From: UBA1141 sp963665155
GTDB lineage: Bacteria > Chloroflexota > Dehalococcoidia > Lucifugimonadales > UBA3495
Direction of reading: 5' to 3'
Length of the DNA: 64,000 bases
Assembly (NCBI GenBank): GCA_963665155.2
Contig: OY761986.2
Location: 558,001-622,000 of the forward strand
Below are positions 1 through 9,665 of the stretch, piece after piece. The notes beneath the pieces were generated by a model. That model had not been told where the DNA came from. It did no database searches and saw nothing but the letters and a program-made list of their open reading frames with translations. Numbering within the stretch: position 1 is the first letter of the stretch; every line of letters begins with the position of its first letter. Both the position numbers and the translations under genes were made by a program.

Positions 1-576
1 CAAGACCGGAGGATTGGGGAATTTCGGCTCTTCGCCAAAACCACCGTTGGCAGGGTCGTATGCTCCAGCAAGGGCTCTGGCGGGTCGGTTAACTAGGACG
101 GAGGATATTTCAGCTCCGGCCTTAACATTGCTTGCCTTCTCTTTATGAACCCTCAAAAGTTCCCGGGCATGCTCGTAAATCTGGTGTCTGTCTTCTCCGT
201 AGGCTTTCTGCACTTCCAACAGCATGGCCAGAAACTGGTCGGGAGGCAGGTATGTCGCCCCGCCTATGAGTCCACCATGACCTGTCAAGAAAGCGGTGGT
301 GGGCCATCCGCCAACGTTGTAGCGGACGTTGATGTCGGGGCGATGGTCGCTGTCTACTCGGATGGGAATGTATTGCTCGTTTATTATCCGGACCACGTCG
401 GGGTCGGAGTAGGAAGTCTCATCCATCACATGGCACCAGTAGCACCACACGGCGGATACGGCCAAAAGCACCGGCCTATTCTCCGCGCGGGCTTGCGCGA
501 AAGCCGGCTCGCCCCACGGTTGCCAGTTAATCAGATGGGCCTGATTGGGATTTGGAGAAAATCTAAAGTATGCCAA
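1..576 (-). CDS. DUF255 thioredoxin-domain protein (YyaL/SSP411-like), N-terminal part
   Basis: Only the first 192 codons are present; the gene runs off the left edge. The translation begins MAYFRFSPNPNQAHLINWQP and carries a thioredoxin-like CYWC motif at residues 45-48 followed by HVMDETSYSD, then VGGWPTTAFL and YLPPDQF. These match the N-terminal thioredoxin-fold half of DUF255/YyaL proteins (family motif CHWCHVM); the full family adds an alpha/alpha barrel to the left. I start it at a TTG at 574-576: an in-frame stop lies at 619-621 and there is no ATG or GTG between. The GCTCCC/GGGAGC hairpin at 588-609 sits just upstream and could be a leader structure or the lhr terminator. The biochemical role of the family is not settled. 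Family call is firm; the start is less so. Confidence 0.85.
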   Translation of the reverse strand, partial: MAYFRFSPNPNQAHLINWQPWGEPAFAQARAENRPVLLAVSAVWCYWCHVMDETSYSDPDVVRIINEQYIPIRVDSDHRPDINVRYNVGGWPTTAFLTGHGGLIGGATYLPPDQFLAMLLEVQKAYGEDRHQIYEHARELLRVHKEKASNVKAGAEISSVLVNRPARALAGAYDPANGGFGEEPKFPNPPVL

Positions 577-879
577 GTTTAAATCCGAAGCTCCCGTTCG
601 GGTGGGAGCGATAAGCTTTCATATGTCGCCTGTTAGCGTGCTCTCGATAAGCTCAGGCGTCGAATTACGCCTGGAGCCTAGTAACGTTAGCATAGCGCCC
701 TGGCATTTACAATCGAAGCTACGGCCAAGCCGACCTGCAGCCTGTCACGTGACCGCAGAATGATCATCCCTGCCCACGCCGTAATCCAAACAATGGGCTG
801 TCAGGGGTGCGTTTTGTGAGGCCGGTGGGGGCCGGGTAACCGGTGTGACGTAATATCGACATGCCGCTGAGTGCCCAGT
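577..879. other. Intergenic, no gene seen
   Basis: Between the 3' end of lhr and the DUF255 start, both on the minus strand. It holds a short perfect hairpin at 588-609 (GCTCCC ... GGGAGC). I see no coding frame on either strand that looks like protein. Confidence 0.5.
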
Positions 880-3800
880 CTAGCCGGTGGTCAACACCGG
901 GTCCGGCGCCGTGCTTGGTGCAACTATGGCATGGGAGATAAATAACTGCTCCCTGGCCTTTGCAAGCGATTCACCGTCGTTCTTAATACGGTCGACCACG
1001 TTTCCACTTTCCAGGGAGCACATCGCCACGCCGTCCTTGAATACGATACGATTGCCCAACACTGCAGGTACTCTCTCGCCTGGAGAGAGGATGCCTACCA
1101 AGTTCAGAGGATCGCACGCCGAGACCGTGATAAAACGGCCATTAGGCTCCTGTTTTCTGGAGGCGCGCAGGGCTTCTATGGTTTCGGGGAGAGCGAATTG
1201 CTCGCCGATGAACCCGCTAACGAAGCGGCCACCGCGTATTTCTCCCCGGGCTTCCAACCGGCGAAGCACCCGCACCAATTCTCGCCACCGAGGCGCCATT
1301 GGCTCCCTGGCCAGCAACTCGGGGAACAAGATGCCGTAGCGCCGCAGTAGTTGCCTGGCTTTCGCTTCCACCTTATCCGGACTGACGCTTTTCAGACTGA
1401 AGCCATCTGGGCCATCCGGTTGCGCATCAGGGTCCACCAAAAGGGACCAACGGCTGAACCCGGTCCGCCTGTGTCGCCCGGCCCTTCTCGTGGTCAAGTC
1501 GTTGCGCCGGTGGTTGGGTTTGCCATTGATCCGCTGGCGAAGCGGGTCCAGACCATCGGCGGTCACTTTCCCTGCCGATGCAAGCTGCCAGAGAGCCTCT
1601 TCAACGTCGGAGGGCAGTCGGCGTGTGGCGGATATAATCTCGGACAAGAACGACGCTCCTCGCCGCCCTAGAGCTTCCGCGACTTCCAGGGTTGCCCCCG
1701 ATAATCCTGAGCCGGGGGCAGAATCGTTCGAGATTGGTCGGTCCAACAGCCATTCCAATGACTCCCTCAGGGCGAATGCGACGGGTGTTGTCCGCGTCAA
1801 TGCTGATTTGCTCGACGACCCGTTGGCATCGGACAGACGGCTATCGCGTCGCTGAGAGAACCGGCCCCATACCGCCTCCCCGCCCAAACACAACCGGTCC
1901 AACAAGAGGGGCTTGTAATCCGCCATTCGGGTGGATAAAAGCTCAGGTTCCCAAGCTCCCGCGGCAGCTTCGAACCCTTGCAACAGTTCGATGATGTCCA
2001 GCAACCCGCCGTCGCCGTGGAGTTGGGATCCCGGCGAAGCATGCTGCCACTCGGAAAGGAATCTGAGGAACGGAGCAGGCGTGACCGGTTCAACTTCCTT
2101 CCGCAACCGACCGATTGTCGCCCGGTGAATTCGAGCTAATATGCGCCGGTCGCAAAACTCTTCCTCCGTTTCTGCGCCGAGAACTGATGTGAATCCAGGC
2201 TTGAATCGGCCCCGTAGCACCAGTCCTTCATTTTCAAGTTGGGCCAAAGCGTAGCTCACGTCGCCTAATTCCAGCCCCAATATGTCGGACAAATACGTGG
2301 CGGTGAGTGGGCCGGAGCATTCCACCCATCCTCGCACCAAAGACAGGATGGCATCTTCTTGGGTGAATTGTTGATCAAGTTCCGTGGCGGCAATCCAGCC
2401 TGTGGGAGGCGTTGGCTGGAACATTGCATTAGTCAGGGCCATTTGGACCAAAGCCAGCCTTTCAGCAGCTACCCAACCAACGACTGATCCAGCAAGATCG
2501 AGTTTGTAGGCCCGACCTTCGGCACTAAGTTCATCGTACCATCTTTGAGCTTGCTCGGGTAAAGGCTTGTGGGCAAACATCTCTTGTTTGTGATCGGAAG
2601 CGTGGTCTTCCGGCAGAATACCCAAGACCAACAGGGCGTCGTGGAGCTCATCTTTATCGCGCACCCTTGGCCAAGCGTTCTGACCTTCCGCAATAACGGC
2701 TTGGGCATCCAAGGCAGAAAGATCCCTGCTATCGTCCGGCAGGGCCCGGCGAAGGGAAACAGCCCTGGCGCGGCGCTCCTCCAAGGGGGCGTCATCTAGA
2801 AAAGCGTAGGGCATGGCATTCAGGATTTGGTGAGAAAACACTGAAGGCTGCACAGTATCTTTGGCGTAGACTTCAATCTCTCCCCGCTCCATGCCGGAAA
2901 GAACTTCTATCAACCCCTCCAAGTCCATGGCTTCGGTCAAGCAGTCGCGCATGGTCTCGAATGCCAGTGGATTATCCGGAATTTCTATGTCCCCAGGCAT
3001 AGCATTGTCCTGACAAGCGAGCTGAGCCGGGAAAACAGCGGCTAGCAGATCGTCGGAACGCATACGCAACAACGGTGCCGGGACCTTCCTCCCACCGGTG
3101 TGGCGCAGAATTGCCAGGGCGCGGGTGGCGTTCCAACGCCAGCGCGTACCGAAAACGGGCGCTTGGAGGACGGATTGACGCAACACCTTTTCGGCCGTGT
3201 ACGACTTGATGTAGGAAAACACCTCGTCCAATGGGAAAGATGGATTTGGCCCCAAGGAAAAGTTGAGGCCCTCGTCGGTGGCCGATGCCTGCAATTCAAA
3301 GTCGAAGGCACGGCAAATTTGCTTTCGGAGGGCCATTCCCCAAGCCCGGTTCACACCAGCGCCGAAGGGAGCGTGAATCACCAATTGCATTCCGCCGCTC
3401 TCGTCGAAAAAGCGCTCTGCAATGACCCGCTTTCCTGTGGGAATCATGCCCAAGACCCGTTTTCCTTCTTCCAAATATGCCACTACCTGGCGGCTGGCTT
3501 CGGCTGCCACGCCCGATTCGGACGTTACCCAAGCCTGGGCTTCCTCTGGTTTGTCCAACCTTTGGTTCACACCTTCCCGCAAGGTTGTAACTTCCTGAGA
3601 GAGTTCCGTAGTACGCCACGGGGCTTCTCCCAACCAGAATGGGACCGATGGCGATTGACCCTGTGCGTCTTCCACTCGCACCTTGCCGCTCTCCACCCGC
3701 TTTATTTTCCAGGGAGTGTTGCCCAGCAAGAAAATGTCTCCCGCCAGGCTTTCGATGGCGAAGTCTTCGTTCACCGTCCCCACGAAGATTTCTTCCGGGT

Positions 3801-5340
3801 CGGCAATGACGTCGTAGTCGGCGTTATCGGGGATTGCCCCGCCGCTGGTCATTGCGGCAATTCCTGAGCCTCGCCGGCCCTTGACGATGTGGTTCACGCC
3901 GTCCCGATGCAGAAACGCTCCTTTGCCGCCCAACCGGGGAGCGAATCCTGTGGACAGGGATTCGATCAGTTGGTCAAATTTCTCCCGGGGCAGTTGCTTA
4001 TACGGGTAGGCTTTACGGGCAAGCTCGAACAAGGCATCTTCGGTCCAATCTTCGGAAACGCAAGCGGCCACCATTTGCTGGGCCAAAACGTCTAGGGGCC
4101 AAGGTGGAATCTTGAGGGTGTCTAGTTCCCCTCTTCGGATGCCGCTAAAGAGAGCGGTGCATTCCACCAATTCATCCCTGGTAAGAGGAAAGAGCCGACC
4201 TTTGGGCGTGCCACCCACGGCGTGCCCCGAACGGCCAACTCTCTGTAATACCAGGCTCAATGAGCCCGGAGAGCCCAACTGGCACACAAGGTCCACTTCG
4301 CCAATATCGATACCCAACTCTAGGGAAGCCGTAGCCACGCACACCTGTACCTGTCCGTTTTTCAGCTTCTCTTCCGCTGCCAGCCGTACGCTTCTGGAGA
4401 GACTGCCGTGGTGTGGGGCCACTGCTTCTTCGCCCAATCGTTCCGAAAGCTGATGGGAAACCCGCTCCACCATCCTGCGGGTGTTGCAGAAGACCAGTGT
4501 TGTCTTGTGCTCGCGGACCATTTTGGCCACGGTATCAAGGGTTTCAGCCCACAGTTCGTGGCTGGCAATGGGTCCCAACTCCATCTCCGGCATGTGGAGG
4601 TCAAGGTCCATGTTCCGCCGGTGACCGGTATCCACGATTAAACAATCGGGTTTCCCCGTAGCGGTGACGTTGTCGTTTCCCACCAGAAACCGGGCGGTTT
4701 CCTCAATGGGACGCTGTGTTGCGGAAAGGCCTATGCGGGTTATCCGTTCCCGGCCATTTTCAGCAACAAGGGCGCACAACCGCTCCACCGAAAGACTCAG
4801 GTGGGATCCTCTTTTGTCGTCGGCTATGGCATGTATCTCGTCTAGGATCAGGGTCTTGACCCCTCCTAGACCAGCCCTGCCACTCTTTGAAGTCAGCAGG
4901 ATGTATAACGACTCGGGGGTTGTTATCAGAATGTGGGGCGGCTTTTTGGCCATGCGCTGCCGCTCCGACTGCTTGGTGTCTCCGGTGCGTACTGCGGTGC
5001 GAATCTCCGGAAAAGGAGTGCCAGCTTCTTCGGCCAGGCTAGCGATTTCCTCAAGGGGCTTGGCCAGGTTTTTCTGAATGTCGTTTGATAGTGCCTTCAG
5101 GGGCGAAACGTACACCACCTGGGTTACGTCCGGCAGTCCTTCATCTATGCCTTGCCGCACCAGCGCGTCAATACATGTCAGGAATGCGGCCAAGGTCTTG
5201 CCTGAGCCAGTGGGTGCCGCAATGAGAGTGTGACGGCCCTGAGCGATGGCTGGCCAGCCTGCGGATTGGGCCCCGGTCGGCCCCTCGAAGTTACTCCGAA
5301 ACCACTGCTGGACAATTGGGTGGAACAATGAGAGTGGCAT
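880..5340 (-). CDS. lhr: Lhr-family ATP-dependent DNA helicase
   Basis: A 1486-residue superfamily 2 helicase of the large Lhr type, expected to translocate 3'-5' on DNA in repair or recombination. Visible motifs: Walker A APTGSGKT at residues 42-49, DEIH box at 167-170, motif III SAT at 206-208, and motif VI VGRSGHA. The C-terminal half (about residue 600 on) corresponds to the Lhr core winged-helix/beta-barrel region plus the long extra C-terminal domain, which fits the roughly 1500 residues of full-length Lhr. The frame is intact, unlike several neighbours. It begins with ATG at 5340, and a 258-bp gap separates it from the divergent Nudix locus, so both probably have promoters there. All long plus-strand frames across it are shadows. 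Confidence 0.95.
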   Translation of the reverse strand: MPLSLFHPIVQQWFRSNFEGPTGAQSAGWPAIAQGRHTLIAAPTGSGKTLAAFLTCIDALVRQGIDEGLPDVTQVVYVSPLKALSNDIQKNLAKPLEEIASLAEEAGTPFPEIRTAVRTGDTKQSERQRMAKKPPHILITTPESLYILLTSKSGRAGLGGVKTLILDEIHAIADDKRGSHLSLSVERLCALVAENGRERITRIGLSATQRPIEETARFLVGNDNVTATGKPDCLIVDTGHRRNMDLDLHMPEMELGPIASHELWAETLDTVAKMVREHKTTLVFCNTRRMVERVSHQLSERLGEEAVAPHHGSLSRSVRLAAEEKLKNGQVQVCVATASLELGIDIGEVDLVCQLGSPGSLSLVLQRVGRSGHAVGGTPKGRLFPLTRDELVECTALFSGIRRGELDTLKIPPWPLDVLAQQMVAACVSEDWTEDALFELARKAYPYKQLPREKFDQLIESLSTGFAPRLGGKGAFLHRDGVNHIVKGRRGSGIAAMTSGGAIPDNADYDVIADPEEIFVGTVNEDFAIESLAGDIFLLGNTPWKIKRVESGKVRVEDAQGQSPSVPFWLGEAPWRTTELSQEVTTLREGVNQRLDKPEEAQAWVTSESGVAAEASRQVVAYLEEGKRVLGMIPTGKRVIAERFFDESGGMQLVIHAPFGAGVNRAWGMALRKQICRAFDFELQASATDEGLNFSLGPNPSFPLDEVFSYIKSYTAEKVLRQSVLQAPVFGTRWRWNATRALAILRHTGGRKVPAPLLRMRSDDLLAAVFPAQLACQDNAMPGDIEIPDNPLAFETMRDCLTEAMDLEGLIEVLSGMERGEIEVYAKDTVQPSVFSHQILNAMPYAFLDDAPLEERRARAVSLRRALPDDSRDLSALDAQAVIAEGQNAWPRVRDKDELHDALLVLGILPEDHASDHKQEMFAHKPLPEQAQRWYDELSAEGRAYKLDLAGSVVGWVAAERLALVQMALTNAMFQPTPPTGWIAATELDQQFTQEDAILSLVRGWVECSGPLTATYLSDILGLELGDVSYALAQLENEGLVLRGRFKPGFTSVLGAETEEEFCDRRILARIHRATIGRLRKEVEPVTPAPFLRFLSEWQHASPGSQLHGDGGLLDIIELLQGFEAAAGAWEPELLSTRMADYKPLLLDRLCLGGEAVWGRFSQRRDSRLSDANGSSSKSALTRTTPVAFALRESLEWLLDRPISNDSAPGSGLSGATLEVAEALGRRGASFLSEIISATRRLPSDVEEALWQLASAGKVTADGLDPLRQRINGKPNHRRNDLTTRRAGRHRRTGFSRWSLLVDPDAQPDGPDGFSLKSVSPDKVEAKARQLLRRYGILFPELLAREPMAPRWRELVRVLRRLEARGEIRGGRFVSGFIGEQFALPETIEALRASRKQEPNGRFITVSACDPLNLVGILSPGERVPAVLGNRIVFKDGVAMCSLESGNVVDRIKNDGESLAKAREQLFISHAIVAPSTAPDPVLTTG

Positions 5341-5598
5341 GAAGGAATTCTAGCATAGAAGGAACGGCCAGCCAGGGAGAAATGTCAGTTTGGTAATCAG
5401 GAGCGTGCCATGTCTATGCTATACTTTTCCCGCTCGCCTGAAAGTGACAAAAGGCCCTATAGTAGCGATTTCGCGTTGACGAGTAAGGGCGGCCACATCG
5501 TGCTATTTGCCCCTTTTAACCGGGAATCAATAGGCTAATCAAGCGTCAGCCACGCTTGCCTGTTTAATTTATCGGTCGATATCTATACGGAGGAAACC

Positions 5599-6352
5599 AT
5601 GGTCCAAGCGCTGAGTTACAAAGCTAATCCCTTTGGCGGAGTGGTGGTCGACCCAAAAGCGCTGCCGGATACGCCTCAAGATTTCCGAACGACGCTGCAA
5701 TATTCGATGGGGTTATGGCGCTCCGACGGCGTGTTGGTGGTGTGGTTGGAGATACCCTTGAAACAGGCGGCCTTGGTTCCCGTGGCTGTTGAAGCGGGTT
5801 TCACGTACCACCACACGGGCAACACCACTGGGGACGATTACCTGCTGTTGACTTGCTCCCTCGTCGAAGGATCACACATTCCGCCCTATGCCTCGCACTA
5901 CATCGGCGCCGGTGGCGTGGTGCTCACCGAGGATAGAGAGCTATTGGTAGTCCGGGAAAAGTTCGGCTTCGGTGGCCGGCCAGCCACGGCATTCCGGGGA
6001 ACACTTGGCGGAGGCGGTGGTGCGGGAAGTGTTTGAGGAGACAGGGGTGGAGACCGAGTTTCAGACGGTGGTCTGCTTCCGCCACTGGCATGGCTACCGG
6101 TACGGTAAATCGGATATTTACTTTGTTTGTCGGCTGAACCCGTTAAGCACGACAATCACCATGCAGACCCGGGAGATTCAAGAGTGTATCTGGATGCCCG
6201 TGGACGATTTCTTGGCATCGGACTCGGTAGCCGATTTCAACAAGTGGATTGTAAACGCAGGCCTGAATATGCCTGGAATGGCCGTCACTTCGGTCGTCGG
6301 TTACCCGTCAGTTGGGGACCGGGAGTTCTTCGTTTCTGAGAATGGGTTCTAG
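5599..6352 (+). pseudogene. Nudix hydrolase (NUDT6-like), frameshifted
   Basis: Two overlapping plus-strand frames make one protein. The first (from ATG 5599, good GGAGG site upstream) gives a NUDT6-type pre-Nudix domain ending LLVVREKFGFGG; the second gives GEHLAEAVVREVFEETGV, the Nudix box core (REVFEETG), and the rest of the fold to the TAG at 6352. The frame changes by one base near 5970-6000. The loop that should read PGGxxxxGE is also damaged: at the G of GX5E there is a Q, so more than one change may be present. As it stands no protein would carry an intact Nudix box. An assembly error is possible but would not by itself restore the missing PGG loop. Functional Nudix proteins cleave nucleoside diphosphate-linked substrates. 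Confidence 0.75.
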
Positions 6353-6638
6353 TAAATCGGGTTCTCTTCGTCAAATTAACCCAGGTACGTCCCGGCTCAG
6401 ACCCGTTAATCCGAGGCATCGCTCCTTGGGCGAACCAACTTACACAACTGGTTGATTATCCAAGTAGAGGGGCGCTGCTCTCTGCGACCTCCTCATTTTG
6501 GTCGGTTGAGTCCATTTGGTCTAAACCTGCCACCGTTCCGCTGAGCAACATGTCCCTTTGATGCCATAGAATATTGGCAAAGCATTGACGGTTGATTACG
6601 GATATGGAAATGCTTGTAGGGAAGGGAGGGGTGCGACG

Positions 6639-6968
6639 ATGAATTCCCCTGTTTTGCGCAGACGGGTAGAGCCCAGAATGGAAGCGGCTTTCTTCTACGA
6701 GATGGCCCGCTTGATCGGCATCCAAGCCGTGGCCGGATTCGCGGTTTTTGGGGTGTACTTGACCGGCCATATAGGGCCGCAAGTCGGGTCCGGTCTAATT
6801 TGGGCCTTTGCTGCCGGAATCCCCGGAATAAGGCTTGTGTTTTGGCAAATCGGGCGGAAGCTCGACTACTACGCCAATATGCCGTCCAACAACTTTGATC
6901 TTTTTTCCTTGCTGTTGGCCGCACCCTTGGGATTAATGGGAGCTGCGGTCTATTTCCAATGGCTGTGA
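6639..6968 (+). CDS. Small membrane protein of unknown function
   Basis: A 109-residue protein starting at ATG 6639, chosen over an upstream in-frame codon because GGGAGGGG lies just before it. Residues about 20-45 (LIGIQAVAGFAVFGVYLTG) and the C-terminal 25 (LFSLLLAAPLGLMGAAVYF) are hydrophobic enough to be membrane segments; a third, weaker one (GLIWAFAAGIPGIRLVF) lies between. The overall look is that of a small integral membrane protein with a charged centre (GRKLDYYA). I recognise no family. It is flanked by the broken Nudix gene and a broken Old Yellow Enzyme gene on the other strand. Confidence 0.6.
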   Translation: MNSPVLRRRVEPRMEAAFFYEMARLIGIQAVAGFAVFGVYLTGHIGPQVGSGLIWAFAAGIPGIRLVFWQIGRKLDYYANMPSNNFDLFSLLLAAPLGLMGAAVYFQWL

Positions 6969-7116
6969 CCAGCGCCTCTGAAATCGACTGCCGACTATCC
7001 CGTGTCACCGGAAATTCCTGACACGACGCGACTAGTTTAAGGGAGACAAGCTCGAAACTTCCAGGCCGTCGCCCCCTTTCTGCCCCATTTTTAAGGTAGA
7101 TATATGCCGTCGAAGA

Positions 7117-8232
7117 CTATTTTCCTTGTTCTAGGAGTTGCCGAATCTCGGTGACCGTCAAGTACTGGCTCGGCCAGGCGACTTCTTGGTCCAAGTCCGA
7201 CCTCGCTTGGAGCGGCCAGTAGGGATGTCGCATTAATTCCCGGCCCAGGAGTATGGCGTCCGCTTGGCCGTCGTTTAGTATCTTCTCGGCTTGTTCCGGC
7301 TGAGTTATCAAGCCCACCGCCCCGGTCAGTACTTCGGCCTCGCTCCTGATTCGGTTGGAGACTCGACCTGATACCCGGCGAAGGGCTTTAGCTGCTGAGA
7401 TGCAGAGTTGCCACCTGAAGAGCAGTCGATCAAGTCCACACTTTCGTCTTTTAGCCATTTGCTGAGTTGGACACACTCTTCCACATCCCAACCGCCTTCC
7501 ACGTACTCGGTGGCGGAAACCCGAACGAACAAAGGCATTGAATCGGGTATGGCCTTCCTGATCGCATGGGTTGCTTCCAAGGAAAACCGGGCCCGGTTTT
7601 CCAATGAACCACCGTATTGGTCGGTGCGTTGATTGGATAATGGGGACATGAATGAGCACCCCAGATACCCGTGTGCCATGTGTAGCTCAATGACCCGCAT
7701 TCCAGCTTCTACAGAGCGTTTGGCGGCGCTGGCAAAGTCGGCGACCACCGTGTCTATCTCCTGGATCGTCAGCTCCCTGGGAGCCGCAGAATCTTCGTCG
7801 AAGGGCAACGGGCTGGGCCCGACCGTTTGCCATCCCTTCCGGTCTGGAGTCAAATGGCCGCTGCCTTCCCAGGGCTTGTCATGGGATGCCTTGCGGCCAG
7901 CATGGGCCAACTGGATAGCCGGGGGTCGCGCCGTTGCTGTCGATGGCCTCGACCACTGAATGGAGCGCTTCGATTTGGCCGTCGTTCCACAGGCCCGAGT
8001 ACTAGGGCGTAATCCGTCCCTCGGGTTGGACAGCCGTGGCTTCGACCATCACCAGTCCGGCGCCGCCCACGGCCCTGCTCCCCATGTGGACGACATGCCA
8101 GGTACGGCAACGCCCGTCCTCGCCTTCGCAGGAGTATTGGCGCATGGGCGAGACGAAAACCCGGTTGGGAATAGTCTCGCCGCGAATGGTTATCGGATTG
8201 AACAGCATACTCATATTGTTGCCACCTCTCAA
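7117..8232 (-). pseudogene. Old Yellow Enzyme family NADH:flavin oxidoreductase (YqjM/NamA-like), broken
   Basis: The minus-strand pieces rebuild one FMN-dependent ene-reductase of the YqjM/NamA group: N-terminus LFNPITIRGETIPNRVFVSP and GRITP; middle ATP..IQLAHAGRKAS, the substrate-binding HxxH in ELHMAHGYLG, and GGSLENRARF; C-terminus AVGLI and ILLGRELMRHPYWP. Lesions seen: an in-frame TAG at 8002-8004 right after GRITP; an extra base near 7918-7922 in a CCCCCGG run, just before IQLAHAGRK; and a one-base loss near 7362-7372, between AGYQV and SNRIRSEAE. Three separate lesions make this a pseudogene rather than a single sequencing slip. The start has no strong ribosome site; an internal ATG (MSMLFNP) is the likelier ancestral start. 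Confidence 0.85.
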
Positions 8233-8516
8233 TTTTCGGACACCCTGTCGGTGTGCCGCGCATTACTATACCGGCACGATCGGTGAAAAGAAAATGACAG
8301 AAAGCAAATGGCATTTTGCATTGCGTTGAGCTAATCACTATTCCACACCAAAACGGGCGTTGCTGCGACAAGATTAGGTATAATCTGGAACCAGTGAAGC
8401 TATTACGATCCCATTAGCCCGAACTGTTTGCACCCGTGGCAAAGTTAAACCCTTTGAGATTGTGGGAGGGGTCGTCTGGTTTTTATAATGCTGTTAAAGC
8501 ACCCAGGAGGCCGCAG

Positions 8517-8897
8517 ATGGACATCGAACGCAGGGATTATCCGGGCCTGCCCCAGCCAGCCGGGGCGTTCCACCATTCCACTCGCTGGGGGAACCTGTTA
8601 TTCATTGCTGGCAGCACAGCCCGGGGAACTCCAGCGGAAACCGGCGACATTGCCTCGCAGACCGAGGCTATCTTGGACAAATTCAAAGTTATCTTAGAAG
8701 CCAATGGCGCCACGCTGAGCAACGTGGTTAAGGTGACCAGCTTTGTTACCGACTTAAGGGAAGCCCCCGCCGCAGGAGAGGTCCGCCTCCGGTATTTTGC
8801 CGGAGCTTTCCCGGCCAGCACGCAAGTCCAAGTTGCAGCTTTGGGGACTCCGGACCTGAAGATCGAAATAGACGCAATAGCTGTACTGCCGTATTAG
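8517..8897 (+). CDS. RidA/YjgF/UK114 family protein
   Basis: A 126-residue protein, the usual RidA length, starting at ATG 8517 with AGGAGG eight bases upstream; a longer in-frame extension to 8436 lacks a ribosome site. It shows the family pattern GNLLFIAGSTAR, SQTEAILDKFKVILEANGATLSNVVKVT and the C-terminal KIEIDAIAVLPY. RidA proteins deaminate reactive enamine/imine intermediates using an arginine in the PARSCVEV segment (Arg105 in E. coli RidA). Here that segment is PASTQVQV, so the catalytic arginine is replaced by serine. This places it with YjgF relatives of different or unknown activity. It stands alone between a dead oxidoreductase and a dead KOW-like gene. Confidence 0.9.
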   Translation: MDIERRDYPGLPQPAGAFHHSTRWGNLLFIAGSTARGTPAETGDIASQTEAILDKFKVILEANGATLSNVVKVTSFVTDLREAPAAGEVRLRYFAGAFPASTQVQVAALGTPDLKIEIDAIAVLPY

Positions 8898-9188
8898 GGC
8901 CCGAGAGCCGACGGGCCAGGAGTTCTGCAGTCGCGCCGACGCAGGGGCGGAAGGAGGGTGGGTTGTAGTGCCTACTTTCGCATCGTCCCGAACTTAGTGC
9001 CCCACCGAGGTACCGGGGCGGAAGTTGGACCCGAGTGTACTAAGGCCAAACACTACGGTTCGATTAGCCGAAAATTGGCGCCTGAATAGTGTTCCCACGG
9101 CTGCAACCAATCGCTTGAGTGCGTTTCCTGAGACGATGTTCTAGTACGTGCGAAACCCTGAGCAAACCATTCTTAGATACAGACTGAA

Positions 9189-9412
9189 CTATGGATCGTC
9201 ACGGTCAGCGGATTTGCGGAATTTCAACCTGACCTGGTCGTGCCGGACCAAAACCCAATCACCGTCATCGAGTTGCACGCCGTAGCCAAAGGTAGAATCA
9301 TCCGGAAGTCGAAACTGGGGCCGAAAATATGGCTATCGATTACTCCGGTCTGCCTGGCGTAGGCACCCCTAGTTATCCTGACCTGGGTTCCTGGGGCGAA
9401 ATTGAGGTCCAT
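9189..9412 (-). pseudogene. Small KOW-like protein, single frameshift
   Basis: Starting at ATG 9412 the minus strand reads MDLNFAPGTQVRITRGAYAR then QTGVIDSHIF, resembling a KOW-type beta-barrel segment (G-x-V-x-I..G.Y....G.I). After that the frame runs into nonsense, but the neighbouring frame continues sensibly as RPQFRLPDDSTFGYGVQLDD, then DWVLVRHDQVRLKFRKS, to a TAG at 9189. Joining them at about 9325 gives a coherent protein of roughly 74 residues. A one-base change near TTTTCGGCCCC explains it. The function is unknown; KOW modules usually bind RNA or ribosomal/transcription proteins. The call rests on pattern only. Confidence 0.5.
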
Positions 9413-9665
9413 AGCCTACTGCGACCTATCTCCTGTTTCAGGATTACATCGGCCAATATTGTCGGTTATAGGGGGGTCTGGGGGGCCATAGTAAGAAAAT
9501 TATAGGCCCAAGATTCGCTAATGGACACTCTCATTTCGGATGTCGCATAGTTAGGTGTTAAAATCCGGTCAAAGTGCGATGCTTCCGCTAGCCGAGCACC
9601 ATAACAAATTAGTGGACAATGCTTTCTCATGTCCGAACCGGCTATATGACTCTAGGAGGCCAAAT

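Noticed and set aside
3100..3867. A 255-codon plus-strand frame inside lhr
   Set aside because: Antisense shadow of a strongly conserved helicase; composition follows codon-position bias of the sense gene.
5960..6030. Programmed frameshift in the Nudix gene
   Set aside because: No slippery site or downstream structure is obvious, and the Nudix loop is damaged beyond a simple shift.
7850..8371. A 173-codon minus-strand frame across the Old Yellow Enzyme start
   Set aside because: It is the wrong frame of the broken oxidoreductase; the family motifs are in the neighbouring frames.
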